Assembly: GCA_964348755.1 (NCBI GenBank)
Contig: CAYGDW010000070.1
Coordinates: 1 to 13,755 of the forward strand
Length of the DNA stretch: 13,755 nucleotides
Direction: 5' to 3'
DNA from: UBA7960 sp964348755
GTDB taxonomy: Bacteria > Bacteroidota > Bacteroidia > Bacteroidales > UBA7960
The notes under the pieces are model-generated. The model was not told the DNA's origin, made no database searches, and was given only the letters and a program-made list of their open reading frames with translations. How positions within the stretch are numbered: position 1 is the stretch's first letter; each line of letters opens with the position of its first letter. Positions 1 to 8,114 of the stretch are shown here, one piece after another. Made by a program: the position numbers and the translations under genes.

Positions 1-59
1 AATTAATAATCAGAAGCTACCAACATAAGTCCTTTTTTTAAAAAATTAAAACCAACAAC

Positions 60-239
60 ATGAATGCACAGGAAAAAATCATTGAGGCAATAAAAAATTC
101 AGGTAAGCCAATGCGTCCGGGCGAAATTGCCGATGCTGCCGGATTGGACAAAAAAGAGGTGGAAAAGGAAATAAAAAAGCTTAAAACAGCCGGTAAGATT
201 TTCTCACCCAAAATGTGTTTTTACGACATTCAGAAGTAG
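60..239 (+). CDS. Small winged-helix DNA-binding protein (59 aa)
   Basis: An ATG-initiated 59-codon frame ending in TAG. Residues about 5-50 read as a compact winged helix-turn-helix: a first helix (EKIIEAIKNSG), a second helix at PGEIADAAG, a recognition helix at DKKEVEKEIKKLKTAG, and a short wing (KIFSPKMCFYDI). Very small proteins of this pattern are common in anaerobic Bacteroidota and are usually labelled HTH or MarR-like transcriptional regulators. The high Lys/Glu content and lack of a membrane segment fit a cytosolic DNA-binding protein, but no target can be inferred. It converges on ubiE with only 21 bases between the stop codons. The call as a real gene rests on the coherent fold and protein-like composition. 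The regulatory role is inference. Confidence 0.72.
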   Translation: MNAQEKIIEAIKNSGKPMRPGEIADAAGLDKKEVEKEIKKLKTAGKIFSPKMCFYDIQK

Positions 240-260
240 AAAAAGGCAGCCTGGTTAAAT

Positions 261-983
261 TTATTTTTCGCAAATCCAAAGTGCGGCAACTCCGCCCAGT
301 AATTGACTGTAGGTTACTTTGCCAAATCCTGCCTTAAGCAGGATTTTTTTCATTTCTTCGGGGGTATAGAAATCCGATGCCGAGTTGGCCAGGTATTGAT
401 AGGCTTCTCTATGGCCTGAGAGCAGTCCACCCAGGGGTGCCGTAATGTATTTCATTTGGGCATGGAATAATTTTCGCACAATTGGGTTGTCGGGCTGGCT
501 GGTTTCCACTGCCACAAACTGCCCGCCGGGGCGCAGCACTCTAAGTATTTCGGAAAAGAATTTGCCAGTATCTGGATTTTTGTATGTTAGGTTTCTAAAT
601 GCGTAGGCTATTCCTATCCCATCGAAGTAGTTGTTGGCAAAAGGCATATTGGCTGCATCGCCATAGCGGAAATCAACGCCGCTGATATTGCGTTTTATGG
701 CTTTTTGGCGGGCAAGCTCGAGCATGGGTTTGCTAAAGTCGAGGGCAAAAATCTCGGTTCCGGGGCTTGAATTCTTTTTTAATCGAAGGGCCAAATCGCC
801 GGTGCCTGTGCACAGATCGAGCAATCTTTTGGGTTGAGTGCTAAGCAAGTGTTTTGTGGCTTTTTTGCGCCAGTTTTCGTCAAATCGCAGGGTAAGCACC
901 CTGTTTAGCAAATCGTATTTGGGGGGCACCGACATAAACATTTTTTGCAGCGGCCTGAAGGGATTTTTTTCAGAAGGTTCCAT
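261..983 (-). CDS. ubiE: Demethylmenaquinone/ubiquinone C-methyltransferase UbiE (MenG)
   Basis: A 240-residue class I SAM-dependent methyltransferase. Family landmarks are PPKYDLLNRVLTLRFDENWR (about 20-39), the SAM-binding glycine-rich motif I LLDLCTGTGDLA (54-65), the acidic residue after beta2 (LDFS, D82), GDAANMPF (108-115), and the characteristic AYAFRNL (126-132) followed by LRVLRPGGQFVAVE. Length is typical (about 240-250). In Bacteroidota, which use menaquinone, it makes the last step of menaquinone synthesis: C-methylation of demethylmenaquinone in the cytoplasm at the membrane face. It lies 74 bases downstream of tcdA on the same strand, so co-transcription with tatD-tcdA is possible. 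ATG start with no obvious Shine-Dalgarno sequence. Confidence 0.95.
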   Translation of the reverse strand: MEPSEKNPFRPLQKMFMSVPPKYDLLNRVLTLRFDENWRKKATKHLLSTQPKRLLDLCTGTGDLALRLKKNSSPGTEIFALDFSKPMLELARQKAIKRNISGVDFRYGDAANMPFANNYFDGIGIAYAFRNLTYKNPDTGKFFSEILRVLRPGGQFVAVETSQPDNPIVRKLFHAQMKYITAPLGGLLSGHREAYQYLANSASDFYTPEEMKKILLKAGFGKVTYSQLLGGVAALWICEK

Positions 984-1057
984 TATAAGTAGATTGATAA
1001 TATGACTGCGATTCGAATTTCTGTTCCGGAATAAAACAACAAAAGGTCTTTTTGGTT

Positions 1058-1837
1058 TCAGGCCAATGAAGTTTTAGGTTTTCTTTTTAATGCTGGCCGT
1101 TGGGCAAGGGCGTAAGGTATTTCCAAAAGATCGCGGATAACAACTGAAGCGCACACGCAACCAAAAATTGCAGGCAAGTATGAAATTGTTCCGGCCGAAG
1201 TTTTTTTGTTTGGCTCATTTTCAATAAACAGTAACGAATCGGGGCAAACGGGCTCTGTTGAAAAAACGGCCTTAAAGCCTGTATTAACGCCGAGTTTGCG
1301 GAGGTTTTTCCTGATCTGGTTTGCCAATTTGCATTGATAAGAGTTTGCAAAGTCAGCAACCATAACTTTTGCCGGATCTAACCTTCCGCCTGCGCCCATC
1401 GAACTTACCAATGGAATTCCGCTGCTTACAACGTGGTGAATAAAGAAAATTTTCGGACTAACGGTATCTATGGCATCTACAACATAATCGAAAGGCTTGT
1501 TAACCACTTGCCTGGTAACATCGTCGCGTAGAAATACATCATGCACAACAAGGTTGAGTGTTGGGTTAATATCTAATAGTCGCTGTGCCATAATTTCAAC
1601 TTTTCGCTGCCCTTGTGTTGAGTGCAGGGCAAGGAGCTGGCGGTTTCGGTTCGAGGGGGTTACGCGGTCGCCATCGGCAATTGTAATATTGCCTATACCC
1701 GCCCTGCAGAGCATTTCGGCTGCATATGCCCCTACCCCTCCCAATCCGGCAACAAAAACATGCGCGGACATAAGCTTTTCAAGGTTTTCGGTCTTAATCA
1801 ATAGTTCGGTTCGTTCCTGCCAGTATAATGCGCTCAT
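1058..1837 (-). CDS. tcdA: tRNA threonylcarbamoyladenosine dehydratase TcdA (ThiF/MoeB/E1-like)
   Basis: An E1-like adenylating enzyme expected to convert t6A37 of ANN-decoding tRNAs to the cyclic form ct6A, using ATP. With the chosen start it has 259 residues. The nucleotide-binding loop GLGGVG is at 31-36, followed by AEMLCRAGIGNITIADGD (acidic D55), the ATP-contacting NRNRQ stretch (63-67), YVVDAIDTVSPK, and the family-typical SSMGAGGRLDP; the C-terminal part has TISYLPAIFGCVCASVVIRDLL. The frame opens 18 bases earlier with a TTG, but the ATG at 1837-1835 overlaps the TatD stop as ATGA, a usual coupling arrangement, so I prefer it. It is the second gene of a tatD-tcdA-ubiE cluster. A generic ThiF/MoeB protein is the alternative, but the SSMGAG signature and lack of thiF/moe neighbours favour TcdA. 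Confidence 0.92.
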   Translation of the reverse strand: MSALYWQERTELLIKTENLEKLMSAHVFVAGLGGVGAYAAEMLCRAGIGNITIADGDRVTPSNRNRQLLALHSTQGQRKVEIMAQRLLDINPTLNLVVHDVFLRDDVTRQVVNKPFDYVVDAIDTVSPKIFFIHHVVSSGIPLVSSMGAGGRLDPAKVMVADFANSYQCKLANQIRKNLRKLGVNTGFKAVFSTEPVCPDSLLFIENEPNKKTSAGTISYLPAIFGCVCASVVIRDLLEIPYALAQRPALKRKPKTSLA

Positions 1838-2520
1838 AAATATTTCTGCTGACAAAAGATTTTATTGAATCTGTTTAAAATGCGCTCGCTAATTACCTCT
1901 ACGCCGATGTGTTTAATATGTGCTGCCCTTCGATACAGAACCTCCACGTCGATACCTGAATCATCAGTTTCAAGAAAAAAGTCATCGATTCCCAGACTTA
2001 TCATGCTGTGAGCGGATCGGCTATGGTCGTTAAGCAGCGAAGGGCCAAACGAGAGCAGGCACCCGGCATTTAGGCATTGCCTTGCCAATTGGGCCGAGCC
2101 GGCAAATCCGTGAAAAATCCAGGGCTGGGATGCAGCCATGCTTTTGCGCAACACAAGGATTTCCTGAAAAGCCCTTACACAGTGTACTACCAATGGCAAT
2201 TGAAATTCTTCTGATACCCTTATATGTACTTTAAAAACCGCCTCCTGGTATTCGAGAGGAAGCTCAATTGACTTGTCAATTCCTGTTTCGCCTATGGCTT
2301 TTACATGCTGGTAACCCGCAGCAAACCGCAATTGCTGATTAAGCAGCCCGAGGTCTTCATTGCTATTTACCTGCCACGGATGCAAACCTACCGAAAAAAA
2401 CTGACCTTTTTCGTTCGGGTAGTTGTGGATATCGGCAAGAGAAATATTTTGCAATGAAACAACCCCGACTTTTGCTGGTTGATGCGTATGCAGGTCGATA
2501 AAAAAAATGCCCTTGTTCAT
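1834..2520 (-). CDS. TatD-family metal-dependent hydrolase
   Basis: A 228-residue TIM-barrel hydrolase of the TatD/YcfH family (Mg-dependent DNase-type amidohydrolase superfamily). All expected metal ligands are visible: the HxH pair in DLHTH (H11, H13), E78 in AIGETGID, H113 in LVVHC, H137 in FHGFAGS, and D186 in FFLETDDS. It is somewhat shorter than E. coli TatD (about 260), as is common for the compact Bacteroidota version. The frame extends two codons further to a GTG at 2526, but the ATG at 2520-2518 is the better start. The stop overlaps the tcdA ATG as ATGA, so translation is probably coupled. Family members have 3'-5' exonuclease activity or act on RNA/DNA ends or D-aminoacyl-tRNA; the exact substrate here cannot be read from sequence. 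Confidence 0.9.
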   Translation of the reverse strand: MNKGIFFIDLHTHQPAKVGVVSLQNISLADIHNYPNEKGQFFSVGLHPWQVNSNEDLGLLNQQLRFAAGYQHVKAIGETGIDKSIELPLEYQEAVFKVHIRVSEEFQLPLVVHCVRAFQEILVLRKSMAASQPWIFHGFAGSAQLARQCLNAGCLLSFGPSLLNDHSRSAHSMISLGIDDFFLETDDSGIDVEVLYRRAAHIKHIGVEVISERILNRFNKIFCQQKYL

Positions 2521-2558
2521 TAACACAAAGTTAAGAATTAAGAATTGTCATTTTTTCC

Positions 2559-2591
2559 TTTGTAAAAATCTATAAAAATTCTTTAAATTTG
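2559..2591 (+). promoter_or_regulatory. Bacteroidota-type sigma promoter for ppdK
   Basis: TTTG at 2559-2562 (-33 type element) is followed after 21 bases by TAAATTTG at 2584-2591, a full match to the Bacteroidota -7 consensus TAnnTTTG. This predicts a transcript start near 2597-2600 and an untranslated leader of roughly 100 A/T-rich bases before the ppdK ATG at 2700. The leader contains a small GCCT/AGGC hairpin and no Shine-Dalgarno sequence. The match is seen directly; promoter activity is inferred. Confidence 0.6.
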
Positions 2592-2699
2592 TACTCTTTT
2601 TTGAAGCCTGTTTTAGGCATAACTCAAATAAAATCAGCATTATAAGCAAAATTTACAATTTCACTGTTCAATTATATTAAAATTTTAAACACAATTAAA

Positions 2700-5504
2700 A
2701 TGGACAAAAAAAGTAACATGGTTGATCACATTACTGAGGCCATCTTAAAGAATAAGAAAGTATATTTCTTTGGAGGCGAGCGTGCTGATGGCGATTCGAC
2801 CCTTCGCAACCTTTTGGGAGGCAAAGGGGCTAATCTGGCCGAAATGGTTAATTTAGGTGTGCCCGTACCTCCGGGATTTACTATAAGCACAGAGGTTTGC
2901 ACTCTTTATAATGCAAAAGGCCGCCAGTTTGTAATTGAACATATTAAGGCCGAGGTAGAGGAAAATATGCGCCGGGTTGAAAAGGAAATGGGCGCAGGTT
3001 TTGGCGATAGAAACAACCCGCTTCTAATGTCTGTTCGTTCGGGTGCGAGGGCCTCAATGCCCGGCATGATGGATACCGTTTTGAACTTAGGGCTTAATGA
3101 GGCTACCCTCGAAGGTTTGGGAAAGAAAACAGGCAATGAGCGTTTTGTTTGGGATTCGTACCGCCGCTTTGTACAAATGTATGGTGATGTGGTTATGGAC
3201 ATGAAGCCTAAAAGCAAAGAAGATCATGACCCATTTGATGAGATTATGGATCATCTGAAAGAGGAAAAAGGCGCAAAAACTGACCAGGATCTCACCACCG
3301 ACGACCTTAAGGAATTAGTAAAGCGTTTCAAAAAGGCAGTAAAGAATGTTACCGGTAAAGATTTTCCTGAAGATCCGTGGGAGCAACTTTGGGGCTCGGT
3401 AATGGCTGTTTTTGAGTCATGGAACAATCCCCGTGCAACATACTACCGCAAAATGCATAATATCCCAGCCGAATGGGGTACAGCTGTTAATGTACAGGCT
3501 ATGGTTTTTGGCAATATGGGCGAGACATCGGCCACAGGCGTTGCCTTTACGCGCGATGCCGCAACAGGCGAAAACATTTTCAATGGTGAGTACCTGGTAA
3601 ATGCCCAGGGCGAAGATGTTGTAGCCGGTATTCGCACTCCCCGCGAAATTACAAAAGAAGGCTCGCTGCGCTGGGCCAAACTGCAGAGCGTTTCTGAAGA
3701 AATTCGCCGCAATGAATTTCCCTCGCTCGAAGAGCTTTTTCCAGACCTTTTCCGCCAGCTAAACGAGCAACAAAACAAGCTTGAACAGCATTACCGCGAC
3801 ATGCAAGACCTTGAGTTTACCATTCAGGAAGGCAAGCTTTGGATGCTGCAAACCCGCAATGGCAAGCGCACCGGCCCTGCCATGGTAAAAATTGCTATGG
3901 ACATGATGCGCGAAGGAATGATTACTGAGGAAGAAGCTGTCATGCGCGTGGAGCCCAACAAACTCGATGAGTTGTTGCACCCTGTTTTCGATAAAAACGA
4001 ACTGGCCAAAGCCAAGGTGCTGGCCAAAGGCTTGCCTGCCTCACCAGGTGCCGCTACAGGCAAAATTGTTTTCTTTGCCGATGATGCAGCAGAATGGGTA
4101 AAAAATGGCGAAAAGGTTATTCTGGTTCGTGTTGAAACCTCTCCTGAAGACCTTGCAGGTATGGATGCTGCCCAGGGCATTCTGACAGCACGGGGTGGTA
4201 TGACCTCACACGCTGCCGTAGTAGCCCGTGGTATGGGTAAGTGCTGCGTATCGGGTGCCGGAAACTGCCACATTAATTACAAAACCCGCACCATGACTAT
4301 TGATGGAGTGGTATTTAATGAAGGCGACTCTATTTCTCTCAATGGTTCGACAGGCGAGGTAATTGCAGGTAAAATTAAAACGGTTACCCCAGAAATGAGC
4401 GGCGATTTTGCCGACCTTATGGAACTGGCACAAAGGCATACTCGTATGTATGTTCGCACTAACGCCGACACCCCAAAAGATGCAAAAATTGCACGTGAAT
4501 TTGGCGCAAAAGGTATTGGCCTATGCCGCACGGAGCACATGTTCTTCGAAGGCGACCGCATAAAGGCCATGCGCGAAATGATTCTGGCCGACGACGAAGC
4601 CGGACGCCGCAAAGCTTTGGATAAGCTTTTGCCTATTCAGCGTGCTGATTTTGAAGGCATTTTTGAAGCCATGCAGGATTTGCCCGTAACCGTACGCCTG
4701 CTCGATCCGCCGTTGCACGAGTTCTTGCCACACGAGCCTGAAAATCAGGCTGAAATGGCCAAAGAAATGGGCATTACTCCCGAACAGGTAAAATTTAAAG
4801 TTGACTCGCTGCACGAATTTAACCCAATGCTTGGTCATAGGGGATGCCGCTTGGGCAATACCTATCCGGAAATTTCGGAGGTACAGGCACGCGCAATTAT
4901 GGAAGCTGCCGTAAACCTTAAGAAAAGGGGCATTAATGCCATTCCCGAAATCATGATCCCGCTAACAGGCACCTACGAGGAAATGAAACTTCAGGAAGAT
5001 ATTGTAAGGGAAACCTGCGAAAAGGTTCTTGAAGAAAACAACATTCGGGTTGAGTACCTGGTTGGGACCATGATAGAAATTCCGCGCGCAACCCTAATTG
5101 CTGATAAGATTGCCGAAAGCGCCGAATTCTTTTCATTTGGTACCAACGACCTAACTCAGATGACATTCGGCTACTCGCGCGACGATGCCGGCCGTTTCCT
5201 ACCCGTTTACCTGGAAAAAGGGCTGCTGAAGCACGATCCATTCCAGGTTTTGGACCAGGAAGGTGTGGGCCAGTTGGTAAAGATTGCCATTGAACGTGGC
5301 CGCCAGGGTCGTCAAGGCCTTAAAATTGGCATTTGCGGCGAGCATGGTGGTGAACCCACCTCAGTTGAGTTCTGCCACCGCGTTGGCATGGACTATGTAA
5401 GCTGCTCGCCATTCCGCGTGCCAATTGCACGTTTGGCAGCTGCACAGGCTGTAGTACGCGAAAACCTGGCCAAAAAAGGCACTGCTGCTTATTCTACGGC
5501 ATAA
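2700..5504 (+). CDS. ppdK: Pyruvate, phosphate dikinase
   Basis: A 934-residue cytosolic enzyme interconverting pyruvate + ATP + Pi with PEP + AMP + PPi. The N-terminal nucleotide-binding (ATP-grasp) part includes LLGGKGANLAEM, VPVPPGFTIST and SVRSGARASMPGMMDTVLNLG. The swivelling phosphohistidine domain carries GGMTSHAAVVARGMGK with the catalytic His at about residue 504. The C-terminal PEP/pyruvate TIM barrel has GIGLCRTEHMFF, VRLLDPPLHEFLPH, GHRGCRLG, EIMIPL, FSFGTNDLTQM and GICGEHGGEP with the catalytic Cys at about 879. All key residues are present. The length slightly exceeds the 870-910 usual for bacterial PPDKs, with a short N-terminal extension before YFFGG. It is monocistronic: its own promoter upstream and a strong terminator 22 bases after the stop. 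The role is PPi-linked glycolysis or gluconeogenesis, common in anaerobic Bacteroidota. Confidence 0.97.
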   Translation: MDKKSNMVDHITEAILKNKKVYFFGGERADGDSTLRNLLGGKGANLAEMVNLGVPVPPGFTISTEVCTLYNAKGRQFVIEHIKAEVEENMRRVEKEMGAGFGDRNNPLLMSVRSGARASMPGMMDTVLNLGLNEATLEGLGKKTGNERFVWDSYRRFVQMYGDVVMDMKPKSKEDHDPFDEIMDHLKEEKGAKTDQDLTTDDLKELVKRFKKAVKNVTGKDFPEDPWEQLWGSVMAVFESWNNPRATYYRKMHNIPAEWGTAVNVQAMVFGNMGETSATGVAFTRDAATGENIFNGEYLVNAQGEDVVAGIRTPREITKEGSLRWAKLQSVSEEIRRNEFPSLEELFPDLFRQLNEQQNKLEQHYRDMQDLEFTIQEGKLWMLQTRNGKRTGPAMVKIAMDMMREGMITEEEAVMRVEPNKLDELLHPVFDKNELAKAKVLAKGLPASPGAATGKIVFFADDAAEWVKNGEKVILVRVETSPEDLAGMDAAQGILTARGGMTSHAAVVARGMGKCCVSGAGNCHINYKTRTMTIDGVVFNEGDSISLNGSTGEVIAGKIKTVTPEMSGDFADLMELAQRHTRMYVRTNADTPKDAKIAREFGAKGIGLCRTEHMFFEGDRIKAMREMILADDEAGRRKALDKLLPIQRADFEGIFEAMQDLPVTVRLLDPPLHEFLPHEPENQAEMAKEMGITPEQVKFKVDSLHEFNPMLGHRGCRLGNTYPEISEVQARAIMEAAVNLKKRGINAIPEIMIPLTGTYEEMKLQEDIVRETCEKVLEENNIRVEYLVGTMIEIPRATLIADKIAESAEFFSFGTNDLTQMTFGYSRDDAGRFLPVYLEKGLLKHDPFQVLDQEGVGQLVKIAIERGRQGRQGLKIGICGEHGGEPTSVEFCHRVGMDYVSCSPFRVPIARLAAAQAVVRENLAKKGTAAYSTA

Positions 5505-5525
5505 AACTGAATTATAACCAATTCC

Positions 5526-5563
5526 AAAAGAGGTTGTCTCAAACGAGCCAGCCTCTTTTTTTT
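5526..5563 (+). terminator. Intrinsic terminator after ppdK
   Basis: The arms AAAAGAGGTTG and CAGCCTCTTTT pair over 11 positions (one G-T). After a T/C mismatch, an inner CTC/GAG stem closes an AAAC loop, and the 3' arm runs into eight T residues. This is a textbook intrinsic terminator for ppdK. The A-rich 5' side gives some T-tract on the opposite strand, so it could also stop transcripts arriving from the convergent HlyD gene. Confidence 0.85.
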
Positions 5564-5622
5564 GGGGTGTGGCGTTAACAGGAGGAGTTTGGTTGGGGTA
5601 TCAGGTTGGGGGTTTGGGGTAC

Positions 5623-6939
5623 TTACCTGTTCCACCGCAAACTCCTCAATGGGTTCATCATGCGGTTAAAGAGGCTGATGTCTTCGGTTATAATCTGGGC
5701 AACACCATCGAGCATGGCATGGTGCCCCAGATTATTTTCATAACTGGTTACCAATTGATTATTTAAGCTTACTTGCACCGGTAAATGATCGCCGGCCGGA
5801 ATGGCGGCAACGTGCATTACTTTGCCCTGCAATACACCAAATTCCTGGTACGGATAGTTTGACAGTTGGATGTTTACCCGGTTACCGGTTTTTACCTTGC
5901 CAGAACCATGCAGTGGGATGCCGCCACGTGCGATGAACTGCCCGTAATCATCCGGGATGATAGAAAAAACCTGATCTCCGGCATTGACCTGCTGATTGGG
6001 ATTCCAAACACTGGAAAAAACCAATTCGCCACTTACCGGGGCTACGAAAGCATAACTTTTTTCCCATTGAAGCAACTGGCTTTTCACGTTCTCAAAACTG
6101 CTTTGCACCCGCATGCGGTATTCCGAGTGTCTTTGGATATAATCCATTTGGGTTTCGAGCAGTGTGGAGCGGATATCATTTTTCTGTACTTCAAGGTTGA
6201 TAAGCTGGCTTTGGTAGTCTTCCAGGGTAATGAGACGTGAGAGGTACTCTGAGTGGGTACGTTCATAATCCAAAGGAGAGATAAATTGCTGTGATACAAG
6301 TGCAGAATCTCGTTTGTAGTTTTGAAGAGAAAGCTGGTAAATATGTTTGAATGTTTCCATTTGCCTTTGGATCTGCTGCTCAAGATGATGCCGCTTCGTC
6401 AGTTGTGTTTGCAAATGGTTTTTCCTTTGGGCATGGTAATTCAGGGCTTCAAATTGCTCTTTATCGTGCAGGGCTTTTAGCCAGTCAATGTAAGTGTTTT
6501 GCAGTTGCCCAAGATTAATGTTTTGGGGTAGGTTGCTGATGGAAAAAGATAGCTCACCATGAAGAGGAACTGGCTCTGCCAAAAGAGTTTGCCGCAACCA
6601 AAGTATGTTATCAAGATGAAGTGGCGATTCAATAACCGCAACAAGCTCACCTTTTTCAATATGTTCACCTTCCTGCCTGAAAATGCGCTCAATTTTTCCG
6701 TTATTTACAGCCAGCAGGTTTACCGGGGGATTATCGGCCATTACCACCACTGGGGCTTCAATAATATCAGGATACCGAAACAGCATGCTGCCCCCAAGCA
6801 ATAGAAAAACAAAAAAGGCAACAATGCCGATGCCTGATCGTAGCAACCAGCCGGGAGCCGCACCCAGTATCTCGTTTAAGGGTGTGGGATCGGCGGAGTA
6901 GTAAAAATTTTCTTGTTGTTGGGTTTTGGGTTCTTCCAT
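5623..6939 (-). CDS. HlyD-family periplasmic adaptor of a peptide ABC exporter
   Basis: A 438-residue membrane-fusion protein. A short cytoplasmic N-terminus is followed by one transmembrane helix (about 33-54, rich in Val, Phe and Leu), then a biotinyl-lipoyl half-motif (VNNGKIERIFRQEGEHIEKGELVAVIESP, about 78-106 with G90 and G97), a long Gln/Glu/Lys-rich coiled-coil hairpin (about 155-290), the second lipoyl half (FVAPVSGELVF...VNAGDQVFSIIP, 298-329), and a C-terminal beta-barrel region. This is the architecture of the HlyD partners of peptidase-containing ABC exporters for bacteriocins and other double-glycine peptides. It starts 14 bases after the restored ABC stop, so the two were one operon unit. 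The frame is intact although its ABC partner is broken, which may leave it without function or serving another exporter. Confidence 0.9.
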   Translation of the reverse strand: MEEPKTQQQENFYYSADPTPLNEILGAAPGWLLRSGIGIVAFFVFLLLGGSMLFRYPDIIEAPVVVMADNPPVNLLAVNNGKIERIFRQEGEHIEKGELVAVIESPLHLDNILWLRQTLLAEPVPLHGELSFSISNLPQNINLGQLQNTYIDWLKALHDKEQFEALNYHAQRKNHLQTQLTKRHHLEQQIQRQMETFKHIYQLSLQNYKRDSALVSQQFISPLDYERTHSEYLSRLITLEDYQSQLINLEVQKNDIRSTLLETQMDYIQRHSEYRMRVQSSFENVKSQLLQWEKSYAFVAPVSGELVFSSVWNPNQQVNAGDQVFSIIPDDYGQFIARGGIPLHGSGKVKTGNRVNIQLSNYPYQEFGVLQGKVMHVAAIPAGDHLPVQVSLNNQLVTSYENNLGHHAMLDGVAQIITEDISLFNRMMNPLRSLRWNR

Positions 6940-6953
6940 AGAATCAATATTTT

Positions 6954-7441
6954 TTAATTGCCCAACTCCAATTGGTTCTTCACCAGTTGATAATATGCTC
7001 CTTTTATTGCCGTAAGTTCCTGATGATTGCCTTGTTCGATGATACGCCCTTTGTCGAGCACTACAATCTGGTCGGCATTTTTACAGTACTGAGCCGGTGG
7101 GCAACCACTACCACAGTACGTCCCTTGAAAAACCTGTTTAACTGTTCTATAATGATTTTTTCATTGTTGGCATCCAGGGCATTGGTAGCTTCATCAAAAA
7201 AGAGATATTCCGGGTCTTTATACACCGCACGGGCAATGAGCAGGCGTTGTTTTTGTCCCTGACTCAATCATACTCCCTCCTGCCCTATTTTGGTATTCAG
7301 GCCCAAAGGCAGGCTGTTTACATATTCTTCAATATTTGCCACCTTCAGGGCTTGCTGCAGCTTATCGTGCCGTGGAGTGCTGTCGCCCATGGTAATATTC
7401 CCGGCTATGGTATCGGAGAAAATAAACCCATCCTGCATCCC
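6954..7441 (-). pseudogene. 3' remnant of a peptide-exporting ABC transporter (nucleotide-binding domain only)
   Basis: The reading resumes at the Q-loop region (MQDGFIFSDTIAGNI) and contains NSLPLGLNTKIGQEG, the signature LSQGQKQRLLIARA, Walker B YLFFDEATNALDA and the H-loop VVVVAHRLSTVK. Closest in type to the C39-peptidase ABC exporters of double-glycine peptides, as its HlyD neighbour suggests. Everything upstream is absent: Walker A, membrane helices and any peptidase domain. Two further lesions exist. An in-frame TGA at about 7269-7271 stands where a Gly (GGA) is expected just before LSQGQ. A one-base loss in an A-run (T5 at 7078-7082 on +) shifts the frame after STVK; restoring one base gives NADQIVVLDKGRIIEQGNHQEL through to a TAA at 6956-6954. 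The product cannot be a working transporter as written. Confidence 0.88.
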
Positions 7442-8114
7442 GGGCCGGATACCCATATCATTCAATGCACCAATGGAAGGTACCTTTCCATATTCTTTTT
7501 TAAAAAAATCTGTAATAGAAACTACAGAATTCCGATTATGCAATACAGCATTGAAATTTACTTTTTTGTTAAAATGATCAGGATATTTACTTCTAATCAA
7601 TTCAACATTGTTTATGACATTATTATGGCTATCTTTCCGATTCTTGGTAACTCTATATGAATTGCTAAACTCATTTCCATCAAGACTAATAAGTAAAGAA
7701 AACTCATTCTCAGCTAAAAAAATCCAAATATTTGTTTAGCAACAACCCATTGGTTGTCATGCTAAAAAGAACTTTTCGCTTCTTGTTCTTCAGCATTTTT
7801 GAATAATCAACAATTGCTTGGGTGAAAGGCATGTTCAACAGGGGTTCACCCCCGTAAAAGCTCAGGTAAACTGCATTGTTATGAGATTGACTTAAGGGAG
7901 AATCATAGAGTACTTGCAAATAATCCAGCATCCTTTTGGCTTTGACAATATCGAGCTTATTATTTGCTCTTTCATCATGATCGCCATATAGTTTCCCATA
8001 ACCACAATAAACACAATCAAGGTTACATGCATCAGTTATTTCAAAAGTGATCTGGGGTGTATTAGCTAAACTCTTTCTAATCAAGTTACCATGAAAATAC
8101 TTTTTTTTCATCAT
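7442..8114 (-). pseudogene. Truncated, frameshifted radical SAM peptide maturase
   Basis: The ATG at 8114 overlaps the GLPGLI stop as TAATG. The first 134 residues form a radical SAM N-terminal half: FEITDACNLDCVYCGYG with the CxxxCxxC iron-sulfur ligands C30, C34, C37, then FYGGEPL (87-92) and SMTTNGLLLNKYLDF. A T7 run on the coding strand (A7 at 7716-7722) puts the frame into a stop. With T6 the frame continues as FLAENEFSLLISLDGNEFSNSYRV and on through FNAVLHNRNSVVSITDFFKKEYGKVPSIGALNDMGIRP, typical of Bacteroidota radical SAM peptide maturases. At about 7442 the gene ends by direct in-frame joining to the ABC remnant, so the C-terminal auxiliary (SPASM-type) iron-sulfur region is lost. 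Its presumed substrate is the precursor at 9055-9249. Lesions are read directly; the function is family knowledge. Confidence 0.88.

Noticed and set aside
1838..1855. Upstream TTG start for tcdA
   Set aside because: It adds six residues with no family similarity; the ATG overlapping the TatD stop is the better start.
2526..2533. TAACTTTG on the minus strand as a promoter for the TatD gene
   Set aside because: It matches TAnnTTTG but ends only six bases from the ATG and has no TTTG about 20 bases upstream; it would require a leaderless transcript.
5569..5766. Plus-strand open frame after ppdK
   Set aside because: It mostly overlaps the HlyD gene antisense, has a low-complexity Gly-rich start and no recognisable domain.
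7262..7276. TGA read as glycine (alternative genetic code)
   Set aside because: TGA ends the TatD gene here with the next gene overlapping as ATGA, and the same ABC remnant carries other lesions, so a nonsense mutation is simpler.
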